DNA from: JAYUJH01 sp043765375
Lineage (GTDB): Bacteria; Pseudomonadota; Alphaproteobacteria; Rickettsiales; UBA998
Reading direction: 5' to 3'
NCBI GenBank assembly: GCA_043765375.1
Contig: JAYUJH010000039.1
Span: 1-64,000 of the forward strand
DNA length: 64,000 bases
Part shown: piece by piece, positions 1 through 8,388 of the stretch
Layout of the letters: each line of letters opens with the position of its first letter
Numbering within the stretch: the stretch's first letter is position 1
Program-made: the position numbers and the translations under genes
Notes under the pieces: generated by a model
The model's input: only the letters and a program-made list of their open reading frames with translations
Databases searched by the model: none
Told to the model about the DNA's origin: nothing

Positions 1-1020
1 TATGGAAATGCTGGTTACGATACAATAATAGGTGGAGAAGGTAATGACACTATTTATGGTGGGGTGGGAGATGATAGCATTTTCGGTGGAGCTGGTAGCA
101 ACATCATCAATAGCGGAGCAGGCAATGATACTATTGACATGCAAAATGAAACTGCAACCACCACTGGGCTGGAAAATAATATTGTCAGAACCGAAGATGG
201 CGATGATGTAGTTTATTCTGGTAATGGAAATAATAGCATTTACGCAGGAGCAGGCAATGATACTATTTATGGCAATTCAACTGTAGGTGGTAATTATATT
301 GAAGGCGGTGACGGCAATGATTCAATTTATGGTGGTAATGGAGTTAATAATATTATTTATGGCGGGGCTGGTAATGATATTATTAGCAGCAATAATATCT
401 CATTTGTGAGTGGTGGATTGGGAAATGATTTGATTTATGGAACAGGAACGCTCCAAGGCGATGAGGGTCATGATACTATCTTAGGCAGTTATGGTAATGA
501 TTTAGCCTCGGGTGGAATAGGAAATGATTCAATCCATGGTAGCGATGGCGACGATATAATTAATGGCGACAGAGGCAATGACATGTTGCTGGGCGATAAC
601 GGCAATGATACCATCTTCGGCGGAGCGGATAACGACACCATATTCGGTGGAGCTGGCAGAGATGGCATAAATGGTGGGGTGGGTAATGATTTCATCAATG
701 CGGGAACAGGGCGCAACAGTGTTGCGGGCGGTGCAGGTGCGGATATATTCAACTTCGCTGCGGGTGACAGCATCAAAAATGTAGGTAGTTGGACAATAAT
801 CACGGATTTTGCGGTAAATATTGATAAAATAGACGTAAGCCCGATGGCATATTTCAATGCACTCACCAACGCATCAACTACTATTGCAGGCGAACTGAAA
901 ATGGAGTATAATTCCGCTTGGAACGCAACCTTAATCACGAGCGACCAAGCTAACTTCATTGTTCAACTCAATAATGGCAACTTCACAACTACGCTTGACG
1001 CTGGCGACTTTATTTTTTAA
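1..1020 (+). CDS. RTX (hemolysin-type calcium-binding repeat) protein, 5' truncated by the window edge
   Basis: The frame is open from base 1 and ends at TAA 1018-1020, giving 339 codons, so the true start lies outside the window. Most of it is glycine/aspartate nonapeptide repeats of the GGxGND(T/S)IxG type, which form Ca2+-binding parallel beta-rolls in RTX proteins exported by type I secretion. The last ~100 residues follow the serralysin-type C-terminal pattern (GADIFNFAAGDS, then ITDFAVNIDKIDVS) and end in a short acidic/hydrophobic tail (DAGDFIF) typical of an uncleaved type I secretion signal. The N-terminal effector or adhesin domain cannot be seen, so the activity is unknown. An internal GTG at 64 is not a credible start because the repeats run through it. 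Confidence 0.9.
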   Translation, partial: YGNAGYDTIIGGEGNDTIYGGVGDDSIFGGAGSNIINSGAGNDTIDMQNETATTTGLENNIVRTEDGDDVVYSGNGNNSIYAGAGNDTIYGNSTVGGNYIEGGDGNDSIYGGNGVNNIIYGGAGNDIISSNNISFVSGGLGNDLIYGTGTLQGDEGHDTILGSYGNDLASGGIGNDSIHGSDGDDIINGDRGNDMLLGDNGNDTIFGGADNDTIFGGAGRDGINGGVGNDFINAGTGRNSVAGGAGADIFNFAAGDSIKNVGSWTIITDFAVNIDKIDVSPMAYFNALTNASTTIAGELKMEYNSAWNATLITSDQANFIVQLNNGNFTTTLDAGDFIF

Positions 1021-1207
1021 CGGCTTTTTTCTAATTGATTAATTCCCCTGCCCTATCATATTTCATGTGGGTGGGGGGGGTGGTTTGAAGTTAGAATGAG
1101 TAAATTGTAATAATAATATGTAACCTGAAGTAAATTGAGTAACTTCACCTAATTGTCATAACAATAAATGCAAATATTATGCTATTATTATTATTGAATA
1201 TAGTATT

Positions 1208-2023
1208 ATGTCAAACAGTCAATCAACCTCATCTCAACCAGATAATGCAAAACCGCAACAACCAGCGGGAGCAAAACCTGTAACAAAAATGGCCGTTGCC
1301 GATGTGCTTCCCGCTGCGGACGGTGCAAAAACCTCCGCTCCAACATCATCACCAACACCTGCAACCACTCCGCCCGCAACTACTCCGCCAAGCAAAACTC
1401 TGAACGAACAAGCAGGGGACGCTGAAGAAAAAGATGGTGGTATCATGGGTGGGTTGGGTAAGCTCGCCAAAAACAGTATGTCACCATATCTGTTAATGGC
1501 AGCCCTTGCCGCAGCCTCGTTAATGGGCGCACCAATGTGGATGATTGTGGCTGGTGGTTTGGTAGGCTGGGCGATGATTGCTGCTGGACGAAATGGTGGC
1601 GAAAAACCACATGGCAATGGTGATGTAGCTTTAATGCCTCCACCAAGCCAAGGACAAGTTTTAGCTCAAGGTCGTGGACAAGCAATAGATGTTGAATTAA
1701 CAAATGTTGGGGGGACTAATTTAGATGTGCAACTTGTTGCACCACCTCCTGCTGCACCAACTGGAAATCTAGCTGGAACAAGCCTTGATGTGGCACTGCA
1801 AACGCCCGCTGCTGCTACAACCCCTCCTGCCCCATGCGCCACTTCTCCTCAATCTCCCACGCCCGCTGCGCCTGCGCCAGCAACATTGCCAATTGTTCCA
1901 AAATTAAATGGCGTGCAATGTGATAATGCGAATAATAATATTATTTTACCTCCATCACCGCCACCAGCTGCTGGATTATTCCAATTACGAGATAAGCAAA
2001 ATTGTTATGGCAACGGATTTTAA
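1208..2023 (+). CDS. Unknown Pro/Ala-rich protein with a central hydrophobic hairpin
   Basis: 271 residues, not recognised. Residues 1-80 are polar, Pro/Thr/Ala-rich and probably disordered. Residues ~95-125 are strongly hydrophobic (MSPYLLMAALAAASLMGAP, MWMIVAGGLVGWAMIAAG) and look like two close membrane helices. After this comes a repetitive segment with four (I/L/V)DVxL motifs (GDVALMPPP, AIDVELT, NLDVQLVAPPP, SLDVALQTP) and a Pro-rich tail with a few cysteines. There is no signal peptide or catalytic motif. The ATG at 1208 has no strong ribosome site. Two other small membrane proteins in the window (18122 and 35885) share the layout of hydrophobic segment plus low-complexity polar tail, though I see no clear homology. 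Confidence 0.65.
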   Translation: MSNSQSTSSQPDNAKPQQPAGAKPVTKMAVADVLPAADGAKTSAPTSSPTPATTPPATTPPSKTLNEQAGDAEEKDGGIMGGLGKLAKNSMSPYLLMAALAAASLMGAPMWMIVAGGLVGWAMIAAGRNGGEKPHGNGDVALMPPPSQGQVLAQGRGQAIDVELTNVGGTNLDVQLVAPPPAAPTGNLAGTSLDVALQTPAAATTPPAPCATSPQSPTPAAPAPATLPIVPKLNGVQCDNANNNIILPPSPPPAAGLFQLRDKQNCYGNGF

Positions 2024-2040
2024 TATGTAATTTTGATAAG

Positions 2041-2112
2041 GGAAAATGGATACTCTCCAGCCTTTGACTTACGCCTCCCTGCTGGTATCGCCCTTAGGAT
2101 ACAGGTATAACG
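2041..2112. repeat. Possible degenerate REP-like palindromic remnant
   Basis: The gap between the genes ending at 2023 and 2137 contains GGATACTCTCCAGCC, then CCTGCTGGTATCG and CAGGTATAACGA. These fragments resemble broken pieces of the GATACCAGC/GCTGGTATGAC arms of the clearer element at 60009-60076. The match is discontinuous, so this is a weak call. Confidence 0.25.
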
Positions 2113-2136
2113 AAACAGAAAAAATCCAATGGTCTA

Positions 2137-2475
2137 TCATTTCGTAAAAATCACATCTTGAAATAATAATGCAATCACAATAATCAATTGCAACAACACA
2201 AGGCTGCGAAAAACTATTTGAAATGAAGTTTTTTTGGTTTTGTGGCGAAAACGTTGCTGCGCTATAATCGCCCCAAATGTTCCACCAATTATCGTTGCAA
2301 AATGAAAAGTTTGTTCTGGAATGCGCCACCCTTTGTCAATCGCTGCTTGCTTATCCATGCGATACATCCAGAATGTAATTATATTAATTAATGTTAAATA
2401 AAGCACAATATAAGTCCATGCGAAGTTTGCCAAAATAGCGTTCAAAAACAACACGATAGAATGGATAGATTGCAT
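2137..2475 (-). CDS. DUF1294 family small membrane protein
   Basis: 112 residues with about three membrane segments. The central motif (YRMDKQAAIDKGWRIPE, then GGTFGAIIAQQRFRHKTKK and SFQIVF) matches the DUF1294 signature of a DK-A pair, RIPE, a glycine-rich turn and RHKT+K. DUF1294 occurs alone or fused to a cold-shock domain; its biochemical role is not known. The start is ATG 2475. It lies just downstream of trkA on the same strand (65 bp gap) and could be cotranscribed with it. Confidence 0.85.
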   Translation of the reverse strand: MQSIHSIVLFLNAILANFAWTYIVLYLTLINIITFWMYRMDKQAAIDKGWRIPEQTFHFATIIGGTFGAIIAQQRFRHKTKKTSFQIVFRSLVLLQLIIVIALLFQDVIFTK

Positions 2476-2540
2476 TATAAAGCCCTCGGAAGTTCCATAT
2501 TAAAAAAGTCCCATTAAGAATATCCAGTTAAAAATGCCAA

Positions 2541-3917
2541 TTAAAAATGCTTGGAAGTTGAGGCGAAATATTGCTCAATATCTTTAATTGAATCCGCCAT
2601 GCTCACCATTATAACATGATCCTCTTCGTGTAATATATCGTTTTTGCTCGGAATAATTAGTTTGTTATCACGCCATATTGCTGCCAAATAAATATTTTTT
2701 GGCAATAATAAATGCCCAATAACCTTGCCGAGCAATTTGGAATTACTATCAATTTCCGCTTCAACAATTTCCACTGCACCATCAAGCAGTGAATGCACAC
2801 CACTAATTTTACCCCGACGAATATAGCGCAATATGCTAGAAACTGTGGTTTCCCTAGGGTTAATTAACACATCAATCCCAAGATTTTCAAGCATAGGAAT
2901 ATAACTATTATTATTAACCAACGTCACGGTGCGCTTGGCTCCCATTTTTTTCGCCAATAATGATGCTAGGATATTAACTTTATCATCATTCGTTACTGCG
3001 ACAAAAGTTTCTGCTGCATCAACATCACATTCGCTCAAAATGTCACGGTTCAATCCGCTACCATTCACCACGATGGTTTTATCCAGCACGCCAAAGATAT
3101 ATTCGCATCTTTCCATGCTTAGCTCAACCATTTTGACTTTAACAGATTTATTTTCTTCCTCAATTGATTGTGCGATAGTTAGGCCAATATTTCCGCCCCC
3201 TAATATTATAATCCTACGAGCTTCTTGTTCAGTATGTCCGAGCAATGTTAAAGTTTTTGCGGTATTTTCAACAGATGTCACCACATAAATCACGTCATTA
3301 TCATGCAAAATACCAGAATTATTCGGCAACACAAACTTATTATTTTGCGCAATCCCAAGCAATGCAACATTATTTTTTACCAACCGTTCCTGCACAATTT
3401 TAAGCGGAAAATTGCTCAGTGACGAATTAGCTTCGCATTTGATACCAAGCATTTGCAATTTTCCATTCGCAAATGGCACAGAATCCACCGCTCCAGGGAT
3501 ATGCAACCGTCGCATGATGGAATCCGCAACCTCTGTTTCAGGCGAAATGATGATATCTATTGGCATGTTATCATGCAAATATAATTCCTGCCATGCAGGT
3601 TCAAGATAATCAGGGTGACGCACCCGAGCCACTTTAACTGGCACATTAAACAGCGATCTGGCCACTTGGCAAGCAACCATATTCACTTCATCAGAATATG
3701 TTACCGCAATAATCATATCGCAATCAGCTGCGCCCGCCATTTCCAGCACGGAGGGGTGGGAGGCATAACCAACAATTCCACGCACATCAAGCGAATTATT
3801 CAATTCAGCAATCAAATTATGGTCTTTATCAATAATCGTGACAGAGTTTTTTTCACGCGATAATTGCTGCGCAATGCTCTTGCCAACCTGCCCCGCCCCA
3901 CATATAATTACTTGCAT
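2541..3917 (-). CDS. trkA: Trk potassium uptake regulatory protein TrkA
   Basis: 458 residues, the usual length for full TrkA. It has two RCK units in tandem. The first Rossmann fold starts at residue 1 (MQVIICGAGQVGKSIAQQL, a GxGxxG dinucleotide site) and the second near residue 235 (RRIIILGGGNIGLTIAQSI). Each is followed by a TrkA-C regulatory domain; the second ends in DHVIMVSMADSIKDIEQYF. TrkA is the cytosolic NAD(H)-binding gating subunit of the TrkH/TrkG K+ channel. No trkH is in the window. Some alphaproteobacteria place trkA near the ntr two-component genes, but that is not the case here. The stop codon lies inside a short tandem duplication (2527-2551). Confidence 0.95.
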   Translation of the reverse strand: MQVIICGAGQVGKSIAQQLSREKNSVTIIDKDHNLIAELNNSLDVRGIVGYASHPSVLEMAGAADCDMIIAVTYSDEVNMVACQVARSLFNVPVKVARVRHPDYLEPAWQELYLHDNMPIDIIISPETEVADSIMRRLHIPGAVDSVPFANGKLQMLGIKCEANSSLSNFPLKIVQERLVKNNVALLGIAQNNKFVLPNNSGILHDNDVIYVVTSVENTAKTLTLLGHTEQEARRIIILGGGNIGLTIAQSIEEENKSVKVKMVELSMERCEYIFGVLDKTIVVNGSGLNRDILSECDVDAAETFVAVTNDDKVNILASLLAKKMGAKRTVTLVNNNSYIPMLENLGIDVLINPRETTVSSILRYIRRGKISGVHSLLDGAVEIVEAEIDSNSKLLGKVIGHLLLPKNIYLAAIWRDNKLIIPSKNDILHEEDHVIMVSMADSIKDIEQYFASTSKHF

Positions 3918-4039
3918 AATATTATTACTTGCATAGATTTAATACCAATTTGTATTTGAATAATTATCATATATAATTTAATTAGCATTGAAACAAGTTG
4001 TTTGTTGCAATTTTGTGTATTTCTATTATTGATATATTG

Positions 4040-5515
4040 ATGAAGATTATATTTCTGACAATAATGACATGTATGTTTGGGTTGATTAGTAGCTTAGCGC
4101 AAGCGAATGATAATCAATTGCAACAAGCAAATGCACAAATGCAGCCCAAGGTTGAGCTAATTCCGCAATCAAACTTGCATATGCAGCTTTCATTTGCGCC
4201 CGTGGTGCGTCAAGCTAGCCCCGCAATTGTCAATATATATACCACTCATAAAGTTCAAGTGCAAACAGGATTTAATCCACTATTTAACGACCCATTTTTT
4301 AGCCAATTTTTTCAACCACAATCCCCGCAAATATTGCGTGAGAAAACCATTAATTCTCTTGGTTCTGGCGTGATTATTGATGCAAAAGGCTTGATTATCA
4401 CCAGTTTGCATGTGGTGCGTGGTGCTGATGATATCCGTATTGTGTTGAATGATAAACGAGAGTTCTCGGCAACAACTATCACTGAAGATGCTAAATCTGA
4501 CCTTGCATTGTTGGAAGTAAACATAGCAAAAAATGATAATTCCATCAATGAACCACTCCCCATAATCTCCATTGTTGATTCCGACACATTAGAAGTGGGT
4601 GACCTTGTGCTTGCTATCGGCAATCCATTTGGAGTTGGGCAAACTGTCACTAGCGGCATCATCTCAGGGCTTGCCCGCGCTGCACAAGGCATCAGTGATT
4701 ATAACTTTTTCATTCAAACAGATGCTGCCATTAACCCTGGTAATTCGGGCGGTGCATTGGTGAATATGAAAGGAGAATTAATCGGGATTAACACAGCGAT
4801 ATATTCCAAATCAGGCGGTTCAGTTGGGGTTGGCTTTGCAATTCCCTCTAATATGGTAACCGCAATGCTCAAAAACCGCACCCCTGACGGTGATATAATT
4901 CGTCCATATTTTGGCGCATCTTTCCAAGATATTAACTCAGAAATTGCAAGCTCCCTTGGCTTGAAACGAGTTAGTGGCGTGCTGGTGCGTGACGTGGAAG
5001 ATAATTCCCCCGCTGCAAAAGCTGGTGTTATAGCGGGTGATGTTATCATGGCTTTTAATGACAAAACTATTGATTCCTCCGCCGCCCTTGATTTTCGTAT
5101 CGGCACATCGGCAATTAACACTGCAATCAACATAAGTTTAATCAGACAAGGGAAAGTTATTGCGAGCAAAATAACACTAACTGAAACGGCAAAATCCAAC
5201 CCTAATGATCCAGTTTTATTGCAAGGAAATCATCACTTGAATGGCGTTGCGGTGCTTGGATTAAACCAAAATCTCGCCCTTCACCTTGGTATCACCTCAC
5301 AAATTGATGGAGTGGTGGTTGCCCAAATCGCCCCCCACAACACCAACATAAATGCTAAAGTTTTTGTGCGCATCGGTGATATCATCACTGAATGCAATGG
5401 AGCAATCATTCGCACGCCCAAAGATTTGCAACAAGCCTTAACGCACAGCCAACAAATTATGAGCATTACCCTAATTCGTGGTGGCAACACTATGCAACTG
5501 CGCATTGCTAATTAA
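4040..5515 (+). CDS. degP: Periplasmic Do-type serine protease/chaperone (DegP/HtrA family)
   Basis: 491 residues from ATG 4040, which opens a good signal peptide (MKIIFLTIMTCMFGLISSLAQA, cut before NDNQ). An upstream TTG in frame would put 14 extra residues before it. The trypsin-like triad is intact: His124 in TSLHVV, Asp154 in KSDLALL and Ser236 in NPGNSGGAL. Two PDZ domains follow (about 290-385 and 405-490), the second with GVVVAQIAPHNTN and SITLIRGG. This is the classical DegP/DegQ architecture for periplasmic quality control. It is divergent from trkA (120 bp gap) and followed by rluC. Confidence 0.95.
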   Translation: MKIIFLTIMTCMFGLISSLAQANDNQLQQANAQMQPKVELIPQSNLHMQLSFAPVVRQASPAIVNIYTTHKVQVQTGFNPLFNDPFFSQFFQPQSPQILREKTINSLGSGVIIDAKGLIITSLHVVRGADDIRIVLNDKREFSATTITEDAKSDLALLEVNIAKNDNSINEPLPIISIVDSDTLEVGDLVLAIGNPFGVGQTVTSGIISGLARAAQGISDYNFFIQTDAAINPGNSGGALVNMKGELIGINTAIYSKSGGSVGVGFAIPSNMVTAMLKNRTPDGDIIRPYFGASFQDINSEIASSLGLKRVSGVLVRDVEDNSPAAKAGVIAGDVIMAFNDKTIDSSAALDFRIGTSAINTAINISLIRQGKVIASKITLTETAKSNPNDPVLLQGNHHLNGVAVLGLNQNLALHLGITSQIDGVVVAQIAPHNTNINAKVFVRIGDIITECNGAIIRTPKDLQQALTHSQQIMSITLIRGGNTMQLRIAN

Positions 5516-5560
5516 ATATTTGCTAACTAATATATTTCACACTTTAAGGATATTTAACCC

Positions 5561-6583
5561 ATGCAACCATTTGAAATTGAACAATATGAGCATAATTTGC
5601 GCCTTGATAAATGGTGCAAAAATCGCTTCCCCCATACGCCTTTTGGGTTGCTACAAAAAGCGTTGCGCAAGGGTATGATAAAAGTTGATGGTAAAAAAAT
5701 TGAGCATAGCCATAATTTGCAAACGGGGGAAATTGTCACTGTGGCGGATAGCTTGGTGTATGGTAGCGATGTTGCAACGGCACAAAAGCCAAAATCGCAT
5801 AGCAAGTTAAATAGACCATCAATTAACCCTCGCCTACTTGATGAAATCAGAGATTGGGTGGTGTTTGAAGATGCTCATTGCATCGCCATCAACAAGCCAG
5901 CGGGAATTGCGGTGCAAGGTGGAACGGGCTTGAGTGATTGCATTGACATGCGCTTGGAGGGTTTGATACATGAAGATGGGCAAGATCGCCCAAGGCTGGT
6001 GCATCGCTTGGATCGTGATACTAGTGGGATATTAATTCTTGGCAAAAGCAAAATTGCTGCGGCTGAGTTGACTGCTGCTTTTCGTCACAAAAATGCACAA
6101 AAGATTTATTATGCGCTAGTAATGGGAATGCCCGAGCAACCAGTTGGAACGATAGAATTACCGCTAGCAAAGCGCAACACTAAAGGCGGAATTGAGAAAA
6201 TGTCAGTCGTTATAGATGGTGAGGGCGATGAAGCGATAACTCATTATCGCATTATCGCAACCAATGAACGCTATGATATTAGTTGGTTGGAATGTATGCC
6301 AATTACAGGCAGAACGCACCAATTGCGGGTTCATTTGCAAGCGATTGGTCACCCAGTTTATGGTGATGGAAAATATGGTGGCAGAAATGCTTTTCATGAA
6401 CGAATAGATTTGCCTAAACAACTTCATTTGCATTCGCAGCATTTGCGTTTGAACCAACTTAATTTACCCAATATCCGCAAATATAAGTTCACCGCGCCAT
6501 TGCCTCCACATTTTGTTGAAAGCCTAGGCAAGCTCGGGTTTGACAGCCGTGATAATGGAACTTCATTGCTTGACGTGTTTTGA
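5561..6583 (+). CDS. rluC: Ribosomal large subunit pseudouridine synthase, RluC/RluD family
   Basis: 340 residues. An N-terminal S4 RNA-binding domain (about 12-65, RLDKWCKNRFP, KGMIKVDGKKI) is followed by the RsuA/RluA catalytic domain with the signature HRLDRDTSGILIL; the catalytic aspartate is Asp151. GRTHQLRVHLQAIGHPVYGD is the second conserved block. It isomerises uridines in 23S rRNA. RluC is the better guess than RluD from the S4 and loop sequences, but position specificity (955/2504/2580 type) cannot be proved by eye. AAGGA sits 11 bp before ATG 5561. Confidence 0.9.
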   Translation: MQPFEIEQYEHNLRLDKWCKNRFPHTPFGLLQKALRKGMIKVDGKKIEHSHNLQTGEIVTVADSLVYGSDVATAQKPKSHSKLNRPSINPRLLDEIRDWVVFEDAHCIAINKPAGIAVQGGTGLSDCIDMRLEGLIHEDGQDRPRLVHRLDRDTSGILILGKSKIAAAELTAAFRHKNAQKIYYALVMGMPEQPVGTIELPLAKRNTKGGIEKMSVVIDGEGDEAITHYRIIATNERYDISWLECMPITGRTHQLRVHLQAIGHPVYGDGKYGGRNAFHERIDLPKQLHLHSQHLRLNQLNLPNIRKYKFTAPLPPHFVESLGKLGFDSRDNGTSLLDVF

Positions 6584-6597
6584 TAAAATATGTGCTC

Positions 6598-6637
6598 TGA
6601 TAAAGCATTATAAATTATGATTTATAATGCTTTATCA
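6598..6637. terminator. Perfect 18-bp stem, 4-nt loop hairpin between convergent rluC and sdhB
   Basis: Left arm 6598-6615 (TGATAAAGCATTATAAAT), loop TATG, right arm 6620-6637 is its exact reverse complement. It sits 14 bp after the rluC stop and ahead of the 3' end of the convergent sdhB, so it could stop transcription from both sides. No uridine tract follows on either strand, so it is not a textbook intrinsic terminator. Confidence 0.55.
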
Positions 6638-6697
6638 ATTTGTGTGTTCGTATTCACTTTTTATCTGCATTATTTTGGAACTGTAAAAACTTTTCTG

Positions 6698-7495
6698 TTA
6701 ATATTTTCTCTCAACCATCAACTTTTTAATTTCAGATATTGCCTTCGCAGGGTTCAATCCTTTAGGGCAGGTCTTGGCACAATTCATAATGGTGTGGCAA
6801 CGATATAGTTTGAATGGATCCTCCAAATCGTCCAACCTATCACCCGTGAACTCATCGCGTGAATCAACAATCCAACGATATGCTTGCAACAAAATTGCGG
6901 GGCCTAAATATCTATCCGAGTTCCACCAATAGCTTGGGCAAGATGTTGAACAACAAGCGCATAAAATACACTCATATAATCCGTCTAATTTCGCTCTATC
7001 TTCAGGTGATTGCAGCCGTTCGCCTGACGGTGGGGGGCTTGCCGTTTGCATCCACGGTTTGATTGAATTATATTGTGCATAAAAATGTGTTAAATCAGGC
7101 ACAAGGTCTTTAATCACTTCCATATGCGGCAGTGGATAAATATTCACTTCACCCGCAACATCAGCAATTCCTTTGGTGCAAGCAAGTGTATTTGTGCCAT
7201 CAATATTCATAGCGCAGCTACCGCAAATCCCCTCACGACATGAACGGCGAAAGGTTAAAGTTGAATCAATATCATCTTTGATATGCACAATTGCGTCAAG
7301 CACCATGGGGCCGCAATTGCTCAAATCCACTTCATAACGATCAATGCGGGGGTTTTTCACCACCCCTTTTTCATCAATATCCTCAGGGTTCCAGCGGTAA
7401 ATATTGAACACCCGCACATTTTTTGCCTCCGCCTCAGCGGGAAAATTATTGCCTTTGGTGGGACGTGAATTTTTTGGTAATCTAAACTCTGCCAT
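6698..7495 (-). CDS. sdhB: Succinate dehydrogenase iron-sulfur subunit
   Basis: 265 residues. The N-terminal [2Fe-2S] ferredoxin fold has CREGICGSCAMNIDG and a later Cys in TLACTKG. The C-terminal domain has CILCACCSTSCPSYWW for [4Fe-4S] and CHTIMNCAKTCPKGLNP for [3Fe-4S]. It moves electrons from SdhA FADH2 to ubiquinone at the inner membrane (complex II, TCA cycle). It is last in sdhC-sdhD-sdhA-(M48)-sdhB. A strong AAAGGAG lies upstream of ATG 7495. Confidence 0.98.
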   Translation of the reverse strand: MAEFRLPKNSRPTKGNNFPAEAEAKNVRVFNIYRWNPEDIDEKGVVKNPRIDRYEVDLSNCGPMVLDAIVHIKDDIDSTLTFRRSCREGICGSCAMNIDGTNTLACTKGIADVAGEVNIYPLPHMEVIKDLVPDLTHFYAQYNSIKPWMQTASPPPSGERLQSPEDRAKLDGLYECILCACCSTSCPSYWWNSDRYLGPAILLQAYRWIVDSRDEFTGDRLDDLEDPFKLYRCHTIMNCAKTCPKGLNPAKAISEIKKLMVERKY

Positions 7496-7525
7496 AAATT
7501 ATTACTCCTTTATTTTCTTAAATTT

Positions 7526-8380
7526 TTATTTTCTTAAACTAGGATAATCTTTTGACAAAACAGAAGCATCATTTTTAACAATATTAAAATCTGGAACTAA
7601 TGGCTTTTTGTTGATTTGTTTTAATTTAATTTCGTTAATCGTCTTATTCATTGCCACAAAACGTTCTGGATTAGCAGGGTGAGATTTGCCTACATAAATT
7701 CCATCAGGATTACGAACTGACATTCTTCGCCATAAATCTGGTGCTTTAGCAGCATCATAACCAGATATTGCTAGAATATACATACCAATGTAATCTGCTT
7801 CTTTTTCAAAATCTTGCGAATAAGAAAGAACATCAGCATTGGCACCAGTCTTAGTGAATAATCCCTGCGTATTTACCCCCTGTGATGCAGCTAGCACATC
7901 AACTACAACTCCAAATAATCCACCAACTATTGCATTATTTTTAGTCGAATCAGGGTGATTCATAATATTGTGTGCTAATTCATGCGAAATAATATAAGCG
8001 AGCTCCTCATCTTCTTTAGCAAATTGCATCATGCCTGATAATATAACTACTTTCTTACCGTCAGCATAAGCGTTTAGACCACCTTTCTTAGAAAGTTCTA
8101 TAGGGTATATACAGGTTTTTTCTTCATTTGCTCCTATAATTTTATGACATAATTCTCTTGCATGAGGCTCAATCTTAACTGCAACCTCATGCAAACGTTG
8201 TTGCATATCTAACCTTTTTTTTCGTTTTCTTTGGCTAGATTGCAATTTCATTTCTTCATTCATACTTTGTTGAATGTGTTTTTCTTCTTGAATCTCAGCT
8301 GCATTAACAACGGGAGAATTCGTTGTTGCTTTTTGACAGGAGCAACACACAAATAATAACAGTAACAATATTTTTTTCAT
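7526..8380 (-). CDS. M48-like zinc metallopeptidase, probable lipoprotein, inside the sdh operon
   Basis: 284 residues from ATG 8380, chosen over an upstream TTG because it leaves a short hydrophobic leader (MKKILLLLLFVCCSC) and lies 8 bp after the sdhA stop with a GAG ribosome site. The leader ends in a cysteine-rich possible lipobox, Cys15. A charged coiled segment (30-65) precedes an M48 Ste24/LoiP-like domain: HELAH (His133, Glu134, His137) and the third ligand in EKEADYIG (Glu194). Such lipoproteins usually act in envelope protein quality control. Its presence between sdhA and sdhB is unusual, and its AT-rich codon use looks unlike its neighbours. It probably rides on sdh transcription; no link to complex II is known to me. 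Confidence 0.85.
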   Translation of the reverse strand: MKKILLLLLFVCCSCQKATTNSPVVNAAEIQEEKHIQQSMNEEMKLQSSQRKRKKRLDMQQRLHEVAVKIEPHARELCHKIIGANEEKTCIYPIELSKKGGLNAYADGKKVVILSGMMQFAKEDEELAYIISHELAHNIMNHPDSTKNNAIVGGLFGVVVDVLAASQGVNTQGLFTKTGANADVLSYSQDFEKEADYIGMYILAISGYDAAKAPDLWRRMSVRNPDGIYVGKSHPANPERFVAMNKTINEIKLKQINKKPLVPDFNIVKNDASVLSKDYPSLRK

Positions 8381-8388
8381 TATTAATC

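Noticed and set aside
489..959. Long open frame opposite the RTX repeats
   Set aside because: It is a shadow of the repetitive Gly/Asp codons on the other strand, Pro/Ser-rich and without a ribosome site.
1073..1080. G8 homopolymer after the RTX gene, possible phase-variable tract
   Set aside because: It is intergenic, without a frame to switch, and no promoter elements are placed around it.
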